From: Oscillatoriales cyanobacterium
GTDB taxonomy: Bacteria > Cyanobacteriota > Cyanobacteriia > Cyanobacteriales > Laspinemataceae
DNA: 64,000 nt
Assembly: GCA_011390955.1 (NCBI GenBank)
Contig: JAABRM010000028.1
Location: 27,212-91,211, forward strand
Direction of reading: 5' to 3'
Positions within the stretch are counted from its first letter, which is position 1. Each line of letters opens with the position of its first letter. Shown piece by piece: positions 1-8,516 of the stretch. A model generated the notes under the pieces. It was not told the origin of the DNA and made no database searches. It saw only the letters and a list, made by a program, of their open reading frames with translations. A program made the position numbers and the translations under genes.

Positions 1-507
1 TATATCCCCGATATTGTGTTTGTGATTGTGGGTGAAACAAAAGCGATTAATCGGGTGAGCGAATATTGCGAAATGTTCGGGGCAAATAATGTGAAGTTAT
101 TACCCTTTGAACCAAGGGAACAATTACCAGAGATGCTGGCGGCGGCTGATGTGGGATTAGTGGTCCAAAAACATAATGTGATTGGGTTTAATATGCCGTC
201 GAAAATTCCGGTGTTACTGGCTAGTGGTTGCCCGATCGCGGCTTCAGTTCCCCTCACCGGGACAGCGGCCAAAGCTGTGGAAAAAAGTGGGGGTGGAGTG
301 GTGATTCCCCCAGAAAATGAAGAGGCTTTAGCGGATGCTATTTTAGATTTGTATAAACACCCAGAAAAACGGGCGGAGTTGAGTGCTAAAGGTCGCCAAT
401 ATGCTATAGAAAATTATGCATATGAGCAAGCATTGAATAGTTATGAAAGTCTGTTTGCGGAAATGGTGGCGGAAAATGCCTATAAGGTGAGGTCGTTGTC
501 TAAATAA
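1..507 (+). CDS. Glycosyltransferase family 4-like protein, C-terminal part
   Basis: The reading frame is open from the first base, so the gene begins upstream of the window; only the last 168 codons are present. The visible part is the C-terminal Rossmann half of a GT-B glycosyltransferase. It has a PFEPREQLPEMLAAADVGLV stretch, an MPSKIPVLLASG segment and a nucleotide-sugar loop (GGVVIPPENEEAL), the usual end of GT4 / WcaI-like enzymes. Such enzymes transfer a sugar from a nucleotide donor during cell-surface polysaccharide synthesis. Donor and acceptor cannot be told from this fragment. A spacer of about 120 bases separates it from the next gene on the same strand. Confidence 0.85.
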   Translation, partial: YIPDIVFVIVGETKAINRVSEYCEMFGANNVKLLPFEPREQLPEMLAAADVGLVVQKHNVIGFNMPSKIPVLLASGCPIAASVPLTGTAAKAVEKSGGGVVIPPENEEALADAILDLYKHPEKRAELSAKGRQYAIENYAYEQALNSYESLFAEMVAENAYKVRSLSK

Positions 508-629
508 GCGCAGATCCACAGGGTGAATCGGGGATTTTCCCCAAAAAATGCTTTTTTTAAGTACGATTATTGCTAGAATTTTGCAGAATCCATCCCAGTG
601 AGTTGGCAAAAAAGGAGCAGGTTAGACTA

Positions 630-1259
630 ATGCGCGATCGCATTTTAGCTTGGTTAGAAAAAAATGTTCCTCCGTCCCGAATTAACCATATTCTTGGGGT
701 GGAACAGATGTCCTCAGACTTGGCTAGTCATTATCACTTAGATGCGGACAAAGCTGCCCAAGCGGGTTTACTTCACGACCTGGCAAAATACTTTCGCCCG
801 AAACAACTACTGCAAATGGCCATAGCCGAAGGAATTGAAATCGATCCAATTCTGGAAGCAAATCTCCATTTGTTGCACGCTGATGTGAGTGCGATCGTGG
901 CTAGGGATGAATTTGGGGTCACGGATCCAGAGATTTTAGCGGCGATCCAAAATCATACTCTGGGCCGTCCGAATATGAGTGAACTCAGTTGTGTGGTGTT
1001 TTTGGCGGATACCATTGAACCAGGACGGGGGGACACCCCAGAGTTAAATCAAATTCGGGCTATAAGTCGAGAAAATCTTTATAAAGCGGTGTGGCTGGCT
1101 TCGGATTATGCTTTACAACATTTGCTGTCAAAGCATCGCTTGATTCATCCGCGAACCATTATGACTCGAAATTGGGCGCTGTTGCGGGCGATTGAAAGTC
1201 AATCGGCAAACGTAGAGACCGTTGACCGCGATCGGCCCCGCGATCGCCTGAGGGCCTAA
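630..1259 (+). CDS. HD-domain phosphohydrolase, YqeK family (putative Ap4A hydrolase)
   Basis: The protein has 209 residues. I chose the ATG at 630 because AAAGGAG lies about 12 bases upstream; an in-frame TTG at 570 would add 20 residues without a ribosome site. HD signature: a histidine in RINHILGVE, then LLHDLAKYF (His-Asp), HADVSA, NHTLGR and a final ADTIEPGR, in the YqeK order. Characterised YqeK enzymes split diadenosine tetraphosphate symmetrically into ADP and use bound iron. In many bacteria the gene sits next to rsfS, as it does here, though a repeat cluster of 400 bases lies between them. The C-terminal 15 residues are Asp/Arg-rich and come partly from HIP1-like sequence. Confidence 0.85.
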   Translation: MRDRILAWLEKNVPPSRINHILGVEQMSSDLASHYHLDADKAAQAGLLHDLAKYFRPKQLLQMAIAEGIEIDPILEANLHLLHADVSAIVARDEFGVTDPEILAAIQNHTLGRPNMSELSCVVFLADTIEPGRGDTPELNQIRAISRENLYKAVWLASDYALQHLLSKHRLIHPRTIMTRNWALLRAIESQSANVETVDRDRPRDRLRA

Positions 1260-1292
1260 TCTTTGTTAGCATGGGATGTAATAGGATCAAAA

Positions 1293-1393
1293 TATAGCGG
1301 TTATTGTCCGAATGAAGTACAGAGGTTTTCTGGATTCCCGCCTGCGCGGGAATGACAGGTTTTTTGTACTTCATAACTATGACAATTGCTATA
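1293..1393. repeat. MITE-like element, family B, copy 1
   Basis: About 100 bases running from TATAGCGGTTATTGTC through GAAGTACAGAGGTTTTCTGG, a central inverted repeat (ATTCCCGC / GCGGGAAT), to GTACTTCATAACTATGACAA. The ends are imperfect inverted repeats around GAAGTAC/GTACTTC. Near copies lie at 1489-1585 and, reversed, at 6716-6808. It has no coding capacity. Confidence 0.75.
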
Positions 1394-1483
1394 CAGAGGT
1401 TTTCTGGATTCCCGCCTTCGCGGGAATGACAGTTTTTCTTCTAATGAGGGCTGTGGTGCATTTATTTCTGCCCACCTACTTAT
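1394..1483. repeat. Hybrid repeat: family B start joined to family A end
   Basis: It begins like family B (CAGAGGTTTTCTGGATTCC and the ATTCCCGC/GCGGGAAT core) but continues as family A (TGGTGCATTTATTTCTGCCC to CACCTACTTAT). It shows that the two families share the central palindrome and can recombine there. Confidence 0.65.
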
Positions 1484-1488
1484 CAAAA

Positions 1489-1585
1489 TATAGCGGTTAT
1501 TGTCCGAATGAAGTACAGAGGTTTTCTGGATTCCCGCGCGGGAATGACAGGTTTTTTGTACTTCATAACTATGACAATTGCTATA
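1489..1585. repeat. MITE-like element, family B, copy 2
   Basis: Same order and orientation as copy 1 at 1293, with a shortened core palindrome. The rest of the 1260-1662 gap is a GC-rich hairpin-like stretch near 1592-1627 and the rsfS leader. Confidence 0.75.
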
Positions 1586-1662
1586 AGGTAGGGGCGGTGG
1601 GTTTGGCTTGGTGTGCCCGCCCCCTGCTGTAAATCTGTGTGAAATTATTAATGGAATATTGA

Positions 1663-2094
1663 ATGACAGAATATCCCCAAACTAAATCTTTACCAACGAG
1701 TTCCGCTCAGAATAAACCATCTGTGAGTCAGGAGCAAAGTCGCTGGTTGGCTGAAACCATTGCCCGCGCTGCGGACGATCGCAAAGGCGGTGATATTGTC
1801 TTGTTGCACGTCGCCGACATATCTTATCTGGCTGAGTATTTTGTGCTGGTGACTGGGTTCTCCCGGGTACAGGTACGGGCGATCGCTGAGGCGATTAAAC
1901 AGACCGCCGCTGAAGAATGCGCCCGTGAACCGTTGCGCCAAGAAGGACAAAATAGCGGCAGTTGGTTAGTCCAGGACTACGGGGATGTGATCGTGCATAT
2001 TTTCATGCCCAAAGAACGAGACTATTACAATTTAGAGGCGTTCTGGAGCCACGCGGAACGGATTCCTTTTGTCCCAGGAGCGATCGCACCATGA
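1663..2094 (+). CDS. rsfS: Ribosome silencing factor RsfS (Iojap/YbeB family)
   Basis: The protein has 143 residues. After a variable 25-residue N-terminus comes the RsfS fold: IARAADDRKGGDIVLLHV, then YFVLVTGFSRVQVRAIAEAI, and the signature GSWLVQDYGDVIVHIF followed by YYNLEAFW. The family binds uL14 on the large ribosomal subunit and blocks subunit joining when nutrients are short. The start is the ATG at 1663; the ATG 12 bases earlier runs into a stop after three codons. Its stop overlaps the next start (ATGA at 2091-2094), so the downstream gene is probably translationally coupled. Confidence 0.95.
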   Translation: MTEYPQTKSLPTSSAQNKPSVSQEQSRWLAETIARAADDRKGGDIVLLHVADISYLAEYFVLVTGFSRVQVRAIAEAIKQTAAEECAREPLRQEGQNSGSWLVQDYGDVIVHIFMPKERDYYNLEAFWSHAERIPFVPGAIAP

Positions 2095-2600
2095 GGGATT
2101 CGGGGTTGTCTCCCTGTCCAGTCCCACCAGAACAGCAGCCGATTAATGAGTATGAACAACTAAAAGAGTCATGGTTTTTTGGCTGGACTGCTGAAGGCTG
2201 GCTGGTTTATCTGCGGAAATTGACCTGGGTTTGGGGGATTAGCTGGTTCGTCACCGGGCCGGTGTCGGCAGCGAGTTTCCCTCCGGGCAAATATCCCGTG
2301 GCGTTTTTCCTCGGTGGCGCCGCTGGCGCCATGTTCTTTGTGGCTTTGGTGCTGCTGAGGCTTTATTTAGGCTGGAAATATGTGAGCGATCGCCTCCAAA
2401 GTCCCACGATCGCCTATGAAGAGTCCGGTTGGTATGATGGTCAATCTTGGACGAAAACTTCAGAAATTTTGACTCGCGATCGGTTGATTGTGAATTATCA
2501 AATTCAACCGATATTAACCCGACTGCAACAAAGCTTCTTGGCGATCGCGCTCTGGTTTCTGATGACAGGAATTATTGCTTATTTCGGCTCGCGGCATTGA
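2091..2600 (+). CDS. CGLD27-family (DUF1230) membrane protein
   Basis: The protein has 169 residues and starts in the ATGA overlap with rsfS. An N-terminal PCPVPPEQQPINEYEQLKES segment precedes two hydrophobic helices (about residues 38-60 and 68-90). Then comes the well-conserved YEESGWYDGQSW motif, a basic segment, and a third hydrophobic helix at the C-terminus. This is the layout of the CGLD27 family, conserved in cyanobacteria, algae and plants; the algal and plant members are green-lineage proteins of unsettled role, linked in the literature to iron stress. Placement directly after rsfS is common in cyanobacteria. Its last 8 codons are duplicated downstream (2693-2726). Confidence 0.8.
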   Translation: MRDSGLSPCPVPPEQQPINEYEQLKESWFFGWTAEGWLVYLRKLTWVWGISWFVTGPVSAASFPPGKYPVAFFLGGAAGAMFFVALVLLRLYLGWKYVSDRLQSPTIAYEESGWYDGQSWTKTSEILTRDRLIVNYQIQPILTRLQQSFLAIALWFLMTGIIAYFGSRH

Positions 2601-2726
2601 ATATTAGCCCCTAACATTCGTAGGGTGGGCAAAAATATTCACGCCACTCTACCATATATGATCCTACACTTTTGCCCACCCTACAATATAAATGCTTATT
2701 TCGGCTCGCGGCATTGAACATTGGCC
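2576..2726. repeat. Palindromic GGGTGGGCA element flanked by a duplicated gene end
   Basis: The palindromic element (GTAGGGTGGGCAAAA ... TTTTGCCCACCCTAC) occupies 2620-2684. It is flanked by direct repeats at 2576-2609 and 2693-2726: 25 identical bases, then scattered mismatches. The left copy is the true 3' end of the CGLD27 gene. Related palindromes occur near 15930, 16008, 39860 and 39950. Confidence 0.75.
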
Positions 2727-2791
2727 ACAAAAAATTGGACCATGAACCCCCAGGCTTTTTTGACAAAAACCGGGGGTCTATGGCGATCGGA

Positions 2792-3679
2792 TTAATCGTT
2801 ATTTAAATTCATCAAAGCGTGAAAGCGATGATCGTCACGAATTTTCGCAAATTTTGCTTCTTTCGCGGCCTGTGTTTGGTAGTAATCAAAGTCCAGAGAT
2901 AGACTATTGCGTAAAAACTCCACCACGAGATCGACATAATTGGCAATATTCTCGTCACTCGCGTAACAGCAAGCTATTTGGTAATGAACTTTGGCATTGT
3001 GCGGTTTGATGGCACTGGCTTTTTTCAAGCAGGCGATCGCTTGTGGGTAGTTTTTGATCTCTTGCCAAGCTAAACCCTGGCGATACCAGGCCCAGTAATC
3101 ATCGCCCCTAATTTCCAACGCTTTACGGTAGCTCTCAATAGCTTTTTCATAACCCCGGGCATACCGGAGCACTTCCCCCCGACGATACCAAGCCCAATAA
3201 TCATTGGGCTTAATGTCCAAAGCTTTGTCATAGCTGGCGATCGCCTCTTCCGTGCGGCTGAGGTCTTCCAAAACGTTACCCCGCTGATACCAAGCCCAAT
3301 AATCATTCGGTCGTAACTCTAAAGCCCGGTCATAACAGGCGATCGCCTCTTGACTCCGCTTCAGATCGCTCAAAGCATTGCCGCGATGATACCAAGCCCA
3401 ATAATCATCCGGTCGTAACTCTAAAGCCCGGTCATAACTGGCGATGGCCGAAGCGTAGCGCTTTAAAGAAGCCAATACATTGCCGCGATGATACCAAGTC
3501 CAATAATCATTTGGTCGTAATTCTAAAGTTTTTTCGTAGCTGGCGAGGGCTTCCTCGTATCGTCCGGTATGGCGAAGCACGGTGGCGCGTTGATACCAGT
3601 CTAAATAGTCGTGAGCGGTTTGAGCCAAAGTCGCTCCTGATTCTTCACTGGGTGACGATCCTGCTGGATTTAGGTTCAT
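2792..3679 (-). CDS. TPR-repeat protein with DYWAWY-type repeats
   Basis: The protein has 295 residues and is almost entirely tetratricopeptide repeats of 34 residues (about residues 27-240). Five successive units carry an invariant DYWxWY at the start of helix A, followed by RG and then a standard YEEAIASYDRALEL helix B. No signal peptide or membrane segment is visible. GGAGGTAG lies just upstream of the ATG. TPR arrays bind protein partners; none can be named. It is a close paralogue of the next minus-strand protein (3822-4832), with which it may be co-transcribed. The unusually constant Trp/Tyr positions suggest a specialised concave surface rather than a generic scaffold. Confidence 0.85.
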   Translation of the reverse strand: MNLNPAGSSPSEESGATLAQTAHDYLDWYQRATVLRHTGRYEEALASYEKTLELRPNDYWTWYHRGNVLASLKRYASAIASYDRALELRPDDYWAWYHRGNALSDLKRSQEAIACYDRALELRPNDYWAWYQRGNVLEDLSRTEEAIASYDKALDIKPNDYWAWYRRGEVLRYARGYEKAIESYRKALEIRGDDYWAWYRQGLAWQEIKNYPQAIACLKKASAIKPHNAKVHYQIACCYASDENIANYVDLVVEFLRNSLSLDFDYYQTQAAKEAKFAKIRDDHRFHALMNLNND

Positions 3680-3821
3680 ACTCTACCTCCTAGAAAGGGA
3701 GGATATTTTTGAACTCAGTATAGAACTGACATCAGAGTTCGTTTGGTTCCTAATGAGCGCTTCGATCGCAAATCACCAATCCGGGCATTTCTTTCTCAAT
3801 AAACCTCGATCGGTTCGTCTC

Positions 3822-4832
3822 TCAGTCCGCCTCTTGAATTTCTAGGGCTTGAGCAAAACTCAGTTGGGCGTCTTCCCAGCGACCCAATTGCTCTAGAACC
3901 TCACCCCGTTCTTCCCAGACCCAACAGGCTAAAGATTTTAGTTCGGGCCATTGGTGCCAATCTGGTTGCAAACTAATCGCTTTGTTATAAATGGAAAGGG
4001 CATCTTCATAACAGGCCATATCCTTGAGGACACTTGCCAGTTGATACCAAGCCCAATAGCTATCTGGGTTGAGTTCAATCGACTGTTCGTAGCATTCTGC
4101 CGCTGCGGGGTAATTTTCCAAATCGACTAAAGTTATCCCTCGGTCGTACCAACATAAGGCATCATGGGGATTAATTTCCAAAGAGCGATCGTAACAAGCG
4201 AGGGCTTCATGGCTTTCACCGAGAATATCCAGCAATTTACCCAGCAGATGCCAACATTCAGCATCACCAGGTTTGAGCACGATCGCCTGTTCCAAGCATT
4301 GCTGGGCTTCTTGGTAAGAACCCGACTCATAGAGGGTTTGTCCCAGACGATACAGCGCCCAATAATCGCGATTATTTCGGCTGTTCAGGGCTTGGCGATA
4401 GTTATCAGCGGCTTCTTCATAGCGATCGCACTCTTTTAAAGTTTCTGCCCGACGATACCAGGCCCAATAGTCCGCCGGTTTAATTTCCAACGCCTTGTCA
4501 AAGCAGGCGATCGCCTCTGAATAGCAGCCTTGTTGCTGCATCACGCAGGCTTTTTGATACCAGCACCAGTAATCCCCAGGTCTATTCTTCAGGGCATTCT
4601 CAAAACAGGCGATCGCCTCCGCGTAACAGCCCAGGGTGTCAAACACCTGACCCCGTTGATACCAAGCCCAATAATCTGAAGGTTGATACTCCAGGGCTTT
4701 ATTGTAGCTATCCAACGCTTCCCAATGCTTGCCCATATCTCGCAAAGCATTACCTTGCTGATACCACTGCCAGTAGCTATCAGGTCTACATTCAAAAGTT
4801 TTATGGTAGATGGAAAACTTATTTGCTCGCAT
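3822..4832 (-). CDS. TPR-repeat protein with DYWAWY-type repeats, paralogue
   Basis: The protein has 336 residues and about nine 34-residue TPR units. Six begin DYW or SYW followed by WY or LY; two central units lack the motif (DAECWHLLG, DALCWYDRG). The last unit is irregular and ends in WEERGEVLEQLGRWEDAQ. AGGAG lies about 9 bases before the ATG. It lies 142 bases upstream of its paralogue on the same strand, an arrangement that looks like gene duplication. No catalytic domain, signal peptide or membrane helix is present, so a cytoplasmic protein-binding role is inferred. Confidence 0.85.
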   Translation of the reverse strand: MRANKFSIYHKTFECRPDSYWQWYQQGNALRDMGKHWEALDSYNKALEYQPSDYWAWYQRGQVFDTLGCYAEAIACFENALKNRPGDYWCWYQKACVMQQQGCYSEAIACFDKALEIKPADYWAWYRRAETLKECDRYEEAADNYRQALNSRNNRDYWALYRLGQTLYESGSYQEAQQCLEQAIVLKPGDAECWHLLGKLLDILGESHEALACYDRSLEINPHDALCWYDRGITLVDLENYPAAAECYEQSIELNPDSYWAWYQLASVLKDMACYEDALSIYNKAISLQPDWHQWPELKSLACWVWEERGEVLEQLGRWEDAQLSFAQALEIQEAD

Positions 4833-5295
4833 AAAAATATCTCCTAGAAAGTTTTTGATTTTGAATCCTTACACATAAGCATACTCCCGATAACCGCGCT
4901 TATTACTGTCAAATTTTCTTGATGTTCCCTAACGAAAATTTAAATTCAATAGTGATTTCCTTCCTCTAAGTGATAGTATTTTCTTGCGAACGCGGCTTTT
5001 GTGTCACAGAATCCAGACTAATCCTCGGTGACTGTTCAGTTTTTAGTCATTCACCGCCGGTCAAGATCCAGCAAGTTAACCGATCGCCAAACCATTCTTG
5101 AATTCCCTGAGATTTGGCAACTTTCCTTTGTGACCAAAGGTTATAGCCTCGATCGCCTTGGCCTAATCTCGATCGCTAAATACATATATTTTAACTATTT
5201 ATGCCCCAAAATCTTGATTCAAGAATCGGGGATCAAAGATCGTGGTTCGGCAAAGTTAAAGCGTAAAAATTTGTAAACTAAAATGTAAAATTTTG
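4833..5295. other. Intergenic region between divergent genes
   Basis: This stretch separates the minus-strand TPR genes from the plus-strand ammonia-lyase and must hold both promoters. An 82-codon frame at 5028-5276 has no ribosome site or recognisable family and is not credited. I see no repeat element or RNA gene here. Confidence 0.5.
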
Positions 5296-6702
5296 ATGAC
5301 AAAAGATTCTGAATATCGGCTCGAAAAAGACTCAATGGGTTCTAGAGAAATTCCCGCCCATGTCTATTATGGCATTCAAACACTCCGAGCGATGGAAAAT
5401 TTTCCCATCAGTGGACTGAAGCCCTTATCCACTTATGTAGATGCCTGCTTACTGATTAAAAAAGCAACAGCGAAAGCCAACGGGGAACTTAACTGTATTT
5501 CCTCGGAAATTGCCACAGCAATTATTCAAGCCGTGGACGAAATTCTCCAAGGAAAACTGCGGGATCAATTTGTGGTGGATGTTTACCAAGCCGGGGCGGG
5601 AACCTCTCACCACATGAATATTAATGAAGTATTGGCCAATCGCGCCCTGGAAATTTTGGGGGATACCAAGGGCAACTACCCGCGAGTCAGCCCCAACGAT
5701 CATGTGAATTATGGTCAGTCCACCAATGACGTGATCCCTACGGCGATTCGCATTGGCGGGCTATTAGCCCTGGAACATAGCCTGTATCCCGCTTTGTCAG
5801 AGGCGATCGCCACCCTGGAGAAAAAAGCCGAGGAATTTCAAGATATCGTCAAATCCGGCAGAACCCACAACCAAGACGCCGTACCCGTTCGCCTGGGGGA
5901 AAGTTTCCGCGCTTGGGCTTATATTCTCACCGATCACCTCAACCGGATCAAAAAAGCTGAGGAAGATTTAACGATCTTAGGAATTGGCGGCAGCGCCACT
6001 GGGACGGGATTAAATACCCATCCCCAATATCGCTATCGGGTGACAGAAATTCTCTCAGAACTGATCGGCAAACCCTTGCAACCGGCGCCACACATGATGG
6101 CTGCCATGCAAAGTATGTCACCTTTCGTCCATGTCTCTGGTTGCTTGCGGAATTTAGCCACCGACTGCATTAAAATTTCCCATGATTTGCGGTTGATGGA
6201 CTCCGGGCCAAAAACCGGCCTCAAGGAAATCCAACTGCCCCCAGTGCAACCCGGTTCCTCGATTATGCCCGGAAAATATAATCCGGTCATGGCGGAAATG
6301 ACTTCAATGGTCTGTTTTCAAATCATGGGATATGACAGCGCGATCGCCCTGGCATCCCAAGCCGGACAACTAGAACTCAACGTAATGATGCCCTTAATTG
6401 CCTATAATTTAATTCACAGCATTGAACTGATGGGCAATACCTTGGCCGCCCTAACTCAGCGAGGTCTAGCGGGAATCACCGCCAACCGCGATCGGTGTTT
6501 AGCCTACGCTGAAGGCAGTTTATCCTTGGTTACAGCACTGAACGTGAATATCGGCTATCTCAACGCCGCTGCGGTTGCCAAAGAATCCCTAGAAACTGGC
6601 AAATCCTTGCGAGAAATTGTCCTAGAAAAACAATTAATGAGTGAAGCAGAATTAGCCAAGGTTTTAGACTTAGAAAAAATGAGTGCTATGCCTAAAAGTT
6701 AA
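5296..6702 (+). CDS. aspA: Aspartate ammonia-lyase (fumarase/aspartase superfamily)
   Basis: The protein has 468 residues, the normal aspartase length. It deaminates L-aspartate reversibly to fumarate and ammonia. Seen: N-terminal R-E-x-PAHVYYGIQTLRA, the QAGAGTSHHMNINEVLANRA block, VNYGQSTNDVIPTA, KSGRTHNQDAVPVRLG, and the superfamily signature loop GSSIMPGKYNPVMAEM that carries the catalytic serine. The aspartase-type YYGIQT and HHMNINEV wording favours aspartase over class II fumarase, though this cannot be proved by eye. I prefer the ATG at 5296 to the TTG immediately before it. The ribosome site is weak. Confidence 0.88.
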   Translation: MTKDSEYRLEKDSMGSREIPAHVYYGIQTLRAMENFPISGLKPLSTYVDACLLIKKATAKANGELNCISSEIATAIIQAVDEILQGKLRDQFVVDVYQAGAGTSHHMNINEVLANRALEILGDTKGNYPRVSPNDHVNYGQSTNDVIPTAIRIGGLLALEHSLYPALSEAIATLEKKAEEFQDIVKSGRTHNQDAVPVRLGESFRAWAYILTDHLNRIKKAEEDLTILGIGGSATGTGLNTHPQYRYRVTEILSELIGKPLQPAPHMMAAMQSMSPFVHVSGCLRNLATDCIKISHDLRLMDSGPKTGLKEIQLPPVQPGSSIMPGKYNPVMAEMTSMVCFQIMGYDSAIALASQAGQLELNVMMPLIAYNLIHSIELMGNTLAALTQRGLAGITANRDRCLAYAEGSLSLVTALNVNIGYLNAAAVAKESLETGKSLREIVLEKQLMSEAELAKVLDLEKMSAMPKS

Positions 6703-6715
6703 CATTTAGAGCACT

Positions 6716-6808
6716 TGTCAGAGTTATGAAGTACAAAAAAACCTGTCATTCCCGCGAATGCGGGAATCCAGAAAACCTCTGTACTTAATTCTGACAATAA
6801 CCGCTATA
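6716..6808. repeat. MITE-like element, family B, reverse copy
   Basis: Reverse-orientation copy of the 1293 element: GAGTTATGAAGTAC, the ATTCCCGC/GCGGGAAT core, then AGAAAACCTCTGTACTT and ACAATAACCGCTATA. It lies just after the aspA stop and may serve as a transcription stop, but this is inference. Confidence 0.75.
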
Positions 6809-6925
6809 TTAGTTATTAGTTATTGGTTATTGGTCATTATTTATTGGTGGCTTGACATCACCCAAAAAGTAATCACCAACAACCAATAACCAACAACTAA
6901 TAACCAATAACTAATAACCACAAAA
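6809..6925. repeat. Inverted TTATTGGT / ACCAATAA tract
   Basis: Runs of TTATTGGTTATTGGTC are followed after about 40 bases by CAACCAATAACCAACAAC-type runs, so the tract can fold on itself. The same tract type recurs near 9110-9182 and 10820-10858. Confidence 0.6.
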
Positions 6926-6945
6926 AAAATTAGGAGTCAATCATT

Positions 6946-7266
6946 ATGGTTCGAGGTTCTTTTGCCACCATGCAGGCGGAAAATAGCACCGAAGTCACCT
7001 TTTATTATGTGGATGGACAATCTGATTCTTATAAAATTCCCATTCCCCCCCAACAATTTCAGCAACAAATCGCCAAATTTTTACAAAAACCTTGGTTTAT
7101 TTTCCATCTCTTCGATCAAACCGTAATGATCGCCAATTCAAGAGTGGTTAAAATTGAAGTCAAACCCAGTATTTCTCAAATTCAAGGAGAAGGGGTCTTT
7201 GCCAATGCGGAAAAGATTACTTCAATGCAACGCGGTGCGACCGGAAGATTAGGCGTTCGAGAATAA
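6946..7266 (+). CDS. Conserved cyanobacterial hypothetical protein, 106 aa
   Basis: I do not recognise a named family. TTAGGAG lies upstream of the ATG at a normal distance, so the start is well supported. The protein is soluble with a likely beta-rich fold: VTFYYVDGQSDSYKIP, a QQFQQQIAKFLQKPWFIFHLFDQTVMI centre and VVKIEVKP. The centre alternates hydrophobic residues as in a small beta-sandwich. It stands alone between repeat tracts with no clear operon partner. Codon use matches the neighbours. Confidence 0.65.
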   Translation: MVRGSFATMQAENSTEVTFYYVDGQSDSYKIPIPPQQFQQQIAKFLQKPWFIFHLFDQTVMIANSRVVKIEVKPSISQIQGEGVFANAEKITSMQRGATGRLGVRE

Positions 7267-7628
7267 GTGAACAGAGGGTGTGGGGTGTAGGGCCGCCATC
7301 GGGGGGAATAATTAACAATTGATAATTGATAATTGACAATTAAATAAAATTATCAATTATCAATTATCAATTATCAATTATCAATTATTCCCTACACCCT
7401 CATCTCCTCGGTTATCGTGCTAATTTCGCGATCGCCGCATATTTCTGGTTAGTGAACCACAAATATTGGTAGCGGCTTTCGCCTGACCGTAACTTTGTCT
7501 CTACAAGCCCTCGTTCAAACTGCCGAATATCTGTAGTCTATGCGATCGAAAACCGCCGTAAACTATCAGAAATCCAATCACACTCACTCAGTCATCTCAC
7601 CCCAGATTATCCCAACTAACCAGATGCT
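7267..7628. other. Repeat-bearing intergenic region
   Basis: From 7305 to 7388 tandem AATTGATAATTG runs meet reverse-complement ATCAATTATCAATT runs, giving a long AT-rich hairpin suitable as a transcription stop after the preceding gene. The remaining 240 bases are presumably the promoter of the MarC-family gene; I see nothing else. Confidence 0.55.
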
Positions 7629-8267
7629 ATGGAATCCATTATTGTCAACGCCGATCCGCAATTTATCTTTACCATTTTCTTTCTCAGTCTAGGGCCAGTT
7701 AAAATCATTTTTCCCTTTTTCAAGCTGACTCGTAATGCCACCCCAGAATATCGCCGCAATGTCTCGATTATAGCCGCAATTATCGCCACAATTGTTGTTT
7801 TATTCGTGGCTTTATTTGGGCATCATTTAGTTGCCAAATATCAGCTTTCTCTCGACGCACTCCGCCTTGCCGGAGGATTGGTGCTGCTAATGTCTGCCCT
7901 GTTTAGTACGTTTCCACATCTTCAGCCTCCCCTGGAAATGCCGAAAACTGAACTCACCGCCATACAGCTTGCAATTCGGCCCATAGTTTCGCCGATTATT
8001 ATTCCCCCGATTGGCATCGCGGCAATTCTCATTTTTACCACCTTGTTTCAGGGGAATTGGGAGATGCAATGGATCGTCGTCAAAAGTTTGCTCACGATTA
8101 TGGTTTTCAATTTTATGGCGATGCTATTTGCTGATAAAATCATCAAAATTCCAGGACTGACTCAAATTCTGACTTTGGCGGCGGTGGTTTTAACCTTTAT
8201 TCAAGTGGCTTTAGCGATTGAAGTAATTTTAATTTCCCTAAACAGTTTAGGCATAATTGTGCGATAG
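7629..8267 (+). CDS. MarC-family integral membrane protein
   Basis: The protein has 212 residues and six likely transmembrane helices. MarC features: an early FFLSLGPVKIIFPFFKLTRNATPEYRR segment, DALRLAGGLVLLMSALF in the third helix, and an IRPIVSPIIIPPIGIAAILIF repeat half. MarC/UPF0056 proteins are inner-membrane proteins of uncertain function; the old multiple-antibiotic-resistance link has been disputed. The conserved Asn-Pro-Gly of the first half is changed to SLGPVK here, a common variant. No operon partner. Confidence 0.8.
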   Translation: MESIIVNADPQFIFTIFFLSLGPVKIIFPFFKLTRNATPEYRRNVSIIAAIIATIVVLFVALFGHHLVAKYQLSLDALRLAGGLVLLMSALFSTFPHLQPPLEMPKTELTAIQLAIRPIVSPIIIPPIGIAAILIFTTLFQGNWEMQWIVVKSLLTIMVFNFMAMLFADKIIKIPGLTQILTLAAVVLTFIQVALAIEVILISLNSLGIIVR

Positions 8268-8384
8268 AAATCGAGGTCATAAATCAGACCATTTAAGCAA
8301 ATTTAAACCATAAATTAAACCATAAAAGTTAAGCACTCAAATGGCTGTTGAATTCGATTTATGTGCCTGGTCATGTAATTAATG

Positions 8385-8502
8385 GGAAGATTGGGCGGGG
8401 GAGCCGCCATCGAGCCCGCCATCAGCCGCCATCGAGCGGGGGGGAGAGTGAATAATTGATAATTGATAATTATCAATTATCAATTATCAATTATCAATTA
8501 TT
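8385..8502. repeat. GC-rich direct repeats and AATTGATAATTG hairpin
   Basis: GAGCCGCCATCGAGC-type direct repeats (8400-8440) are followed by AATTGATAATTG / CAATTATCAATT runs (8451-8500) that can form a hairpin between the convergent genes ending at 8267 and 8517. Confidence 0.55.
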
Positions 8503-8516
8503 CCCTACACCCTAAA

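Noticed and set aside
1312..1632. 106-codon frame with SRLRGND-type repeats
   Set aside because: Translation of the MITE-like palindromes; the same applies to the minus-strand frames there.
5028..5276. 82-codon plus-strand frame
   Set aside because: No ribosome site, no recognisable domain, unusual residue mix; treated as intergenic.
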